A stretch of 6,098 nt of DNA from an uncultured Chitinophagaceae bacterium (GTDB lineage: Bacteria > Bacteroidota > Bacteroidia > Chitinophagales > Chitinophagaceae): NCBI GenBank assembly GCA_946479005.1, contig CAMLEM010000112.1, positions 1 through 6,098 of the forward strand, written 5' to 3'. Shown here in pieces: positions 4,158-6,098 of this stretch. The translations under genes were made by a program, and so were the position numbers. The first letter of the stretch is position 1. Each line of letters begins with the position of its first letter. Under the pieces are notes generated by a model that was not told the DNA's origin, searched no databases, and saw only the letters and a program-made list of their open reading frames with translations.

Positions 4158-6098
4158 ATGCCATCAATTACCGCCTGTTTGCTGGGGTTGGTCTTATTTC
4201 TGAACAGCTTTCCGGGTTTTGCCCAGGAAAAAGGACTGAGCCCCGTTCAGCATTCTGCCATTCAAAACAGCGGCCGGACAAGAGCGCTTGTCATTGGCAT
4301 TTCCGACTACCAGTTCATTGATAAATTGAACTATGCCGACCGGGACGCGGAGATCTTTGCTTCCTATTTGTATAGCCAGGGAATCGCGCCCGAGGATGTG
4401 GTATTGATGAAGAACCGGGATGCCAAAAGGGCCAATATCATCACCGAGTTGCTTAGGCTGGCGCAGCTCTCCCGGCCGGGCGATAACCTGGTCTTTTATT
4501 TTTCAGGGCACGGCGACGTGGAGAATATCACTTTATTCAAGAAAGGTTTTCTTCTCACTTACGATACTTATTCAAACAATTACCTGGCAGGCGCGGTTTC
4601 GGTACCGGACATCAAGGAACTGTTCATTACGCTTTGCAACCAGCAGGTAAAGGTGATCGTGATCACGGATGCCTGCCGTTCGGGAAAACTGGCGGGCGGT
4701 AAAGAGGGGGTCCAGTTCACAGCCGGCCTCCTGAAAGATATCTGGAACAATGAGATCAAAATGCTCAGCTCCCAACCCAATGAACTTTCGCAGGAAGGGC
4801 CCCAATGGGGAGAAGGCCGGGGGGTGTTTTCCTATTATCTCGTTAACGGGATGAAAGGAGAAGCGGATGCCAACCGCGATTCCCTGATCACGATAAAGGA
4901 ATTGCAGCAGTTTGTTGAAGCCGGGGTGTATCAAAGCACGCAGGGAAAACAACAACCCATCATTGACGGACCCAATAGTTTTTCCAACGTAGTGGTGAAC
5001 CTGAAACGGGTACCGAAGGCGGTGACGACATCCCGGGGCGGGAACAGCCTGAATTTTCATAAGGTCCGGTTACCGGTTGACAGCTGCCATATTTTCCTTG
5101 AAAAAATGGATGAAGCGATAACGGCCAAAAGCTTTACCGGTTCCGCCCATTCCGCAACAGGGTATTATCAGCGGCTCCGCGATTGCAGTGCGGATCGCCC
5201 AATGGTACTCACCGCCAATTCACGGTTGCTTTCCGCAATGATGAATGAAGCCCAGGAGATCGTTAATCATTCCTTCAGCGGGAAAAAGCTCGTCTCGTCC
5301 GCGCAATGTGAGGAAGCGGCGGAGTTGTTCAGCGAGGTACTGAAGTATAATGACCTCAGGCTCCCTTACTCGGTATCTCTTACCAATCTTCAACGGTACT
5401 TAAGGGTGATCAGTTCAGTGCTCTACTGGCAGACGGCGCATTACGAGCAGGCCAACCGGATCCTGGATTCAGCCCTGCTGACTGAGCCCGATGCGCCATA
5501 TATCTCACTGGCCAGAGGGCTGATCGAACTACGCCACGGAAATTATTCGGATGCGGTGGTTCAACTGGAGAAAGCCAGCCAACTGGGACCGGGCTGGCTG
5601 ATGCCGAAATATTATCTGGGAATTGCCTATGGCTACAAAAGGGAATACAAAAAAGCCTTGTCGTTCTATGAAGAGGTTCTGAAAGCAAATCCCGAACTAA
5701 GGACCTTCGAATGTGCGGAATGCATTGAGAAAAAAATGAAGGAATACCAGAAACGGGTAAGCAGGATAAAAGTCGAAAAATTCGGGAATGACAGAAGGCT
5801 TAAGGAACTGGATTCACTCAGGACACAACTGGCCGACAATGTTGATTCAGCTTACTATTTCCACGAGCTGGCCGCTGTTTCAAATAAAAAGAACCATCCC
5901 AAAAGAGATTCGGTCTTCTTCTACCTCACGCAGGCGGTAACCCTGGATCCCTGGGAAGCAACGTATATGTATTCCTTATTGGATTATATGTACGACGAAC
6001 TTTACGGGGCGCGCGAGATGCGTCACTGGATCACTAAATTCCTGGAATGGCGGGAGGACGACTATGATGAGGAAGTGATCATATATTTCAATGAAGCG
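4158..6098 (+). CDS. Exported caspase-like (peptidase C14) protein with TPR repeats, 3' end outside the window
   Basis: An open frame of 647 codons runs without a stop to the window edge. An in-frame TAA at 4146 makes the ATG at 4158 the first possible ATG. Residues 1-22 form a signal peptide ending GFA, before Q23. Residues 41 to about 283 are a caspase/metacaspase-type domain with RALVIGISDY (42-51), the catalytic histidine H118 in FSGHG and the catalytic cysteine C173 in DACRSG. SSQP (204-207) and GRGVFSYYLV (220-229) follow, as is usual in bacterial C14 proteins. An EF-hand-like loop occupies 237-248 (D237, N239, D241, E248). After a linker, TPR-like helical hairpins lie at about 420-515, a charged coiled-coil-like stretch at 516-560, and another TPR-like unit at 567-600. 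It probably acts in the periplasm or at the cell envelope as a Cys protease with a protein-binding scaffold. Substrate and role are unknown. It is divergent from the beta-barrel gene. Confidence 0.88.
   Translation, partial: MPSITACLLGLVLFLNSFPGFAQEKGLSPVQHSAIQNSGRTRALVIGISDYQFIDKLNYADRDAEIFASYLYSQGIAPEDVVLMKNRDAKRANIITELLRLAQLSRPGDNLVFYFSGHGDVENITLFKKGFLLTYDTYSNNYLAGAVSVPDIKELFITLCNQQVKVIVITDACRSGKLAGGKEGVQFTAGLLKDIWNNEIKMLSSQPNELSQEGPQWGEGRGVFSYYLVNGMKGEADANRDSLITIKELQQFVEAGVYQSTQGKQQPIIDGPNSFSNVVVNLKRVPKAVTTSRGGNSLNFHKVRLPVDSCHIFLEKMDEAITAKSFTGSAHSATGYYQRLRDCSADRPMVLTANSRLLSAMMNEAQEIVNHSFSGKKLVSSAQCEEAAELFSEVLKYNDLRLPYSVSLTNLQRYLRVISSVLYWQTAHYEQANRILDSALLTEPDAPYISLARGLIELRHGNYSDAVVQLEKASQLGPGWLMPKYYLGIAYGYKREYKKALSFYEEVLKANPELRTFECAECIEKKMKEYQKRVSRIKVEKFGNDRRLKELDSLRTQLADNVDSAYYFHELAAVSNKKNHPKRDSVFFYLTQAVTLDPWEATYMYSLLDYMYDELYGAREMRHWITKFLEWREDDYDEEVIIYFNEA

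Noticed and set aside
4045..4167. Longer version of the beta-barrel protein starting at 4167
   Set aside because: It would bury a typical signal peptide 41 residues inside the protein and overlap the divergent caspase start. The ATG at 4044 gives a normal exported protein.
4572..5060. A 162-residue reverse-strand reading frame inside the caspase gene
   Set aside because: It is antisense to the conserved catalytic region, has no recognisable motif and is explained as a shadow of the forward frame, as is the 5410-5688 frame.
4158..6098. Anti-phage defence effector role for the caspase-TPR protein
   Set aside because: The signal peptide predicts export, and no defence partner (CRISPR, sensor or nuclease gene) is in the window.

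Overview
The window comes from a member of the Bacteroidota, probably of the Chitinophagaceae type. This rests on the pyrE and pyrR-pyrB-coaD protein sequences, TAnnTTTG-like promoter elements, weak Shine-Dalgarno signals and an OMP_b-brl_2-type outer-membrane barrel. The genus is a guess. GC content is moderate. No RNA genes, mobile elements or CRISPR arrays were seen, and coding density is very high. The longest gap is 123 bases, so no gene-free stretch exceeds 300 bases.

Left end (1-848): the first 60 codons of pyrE (orotate phosphoribosyltransferase) run leftwards off the window. It is divergent, across 48 bp, from a rightward NUDIX hydrolase that has an extra N-terminal domain.

Centre (864-3339): four leftward genes, in transcription order pyrR, pyrB, coaD and a menI/YdiI-like hotdog thioesterase. 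They link pyrimidine synthesis (PyrR, aspartate carbamoyltransferase, and PyrE further left) with coenzyme A synthesis (CoaD) and a CoA-thioester hydrolase that may serve menaquinone synthesis. The NUDIX gene converges on this cluster with a 15-base gap.

Right end (3463-6098): a leftward gene for a small secreted beta-barrel protein is divergent, across 113 bp, from a long rightward ORF that has no stop before the window ends. That ORF encodes an exported caspase-like (C14) protease with an intact His/Cys dyad, an EF-hand-like loop and C-terminal TPR repeats.

Two patterns stand out. First, three successive intergenic gaps on the leftward strand (after the barrel gene, pyrR and pyrB) each hold a 7-bp-period repeat tract that starts at, or 3 nt from, the preceding stop codon. 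One tract is a near-perfect inverted repeat with one extra heptamer in one arm, one contains a 24-nt perfect palindrome, and one is a C-free, G-run-rich array. Second, three genes (pyrE, NUDIX, caspase) have a TAnnTTTG-like promoter element exactly 4 nt before the ATG, which suggests leaderless mRNAs.
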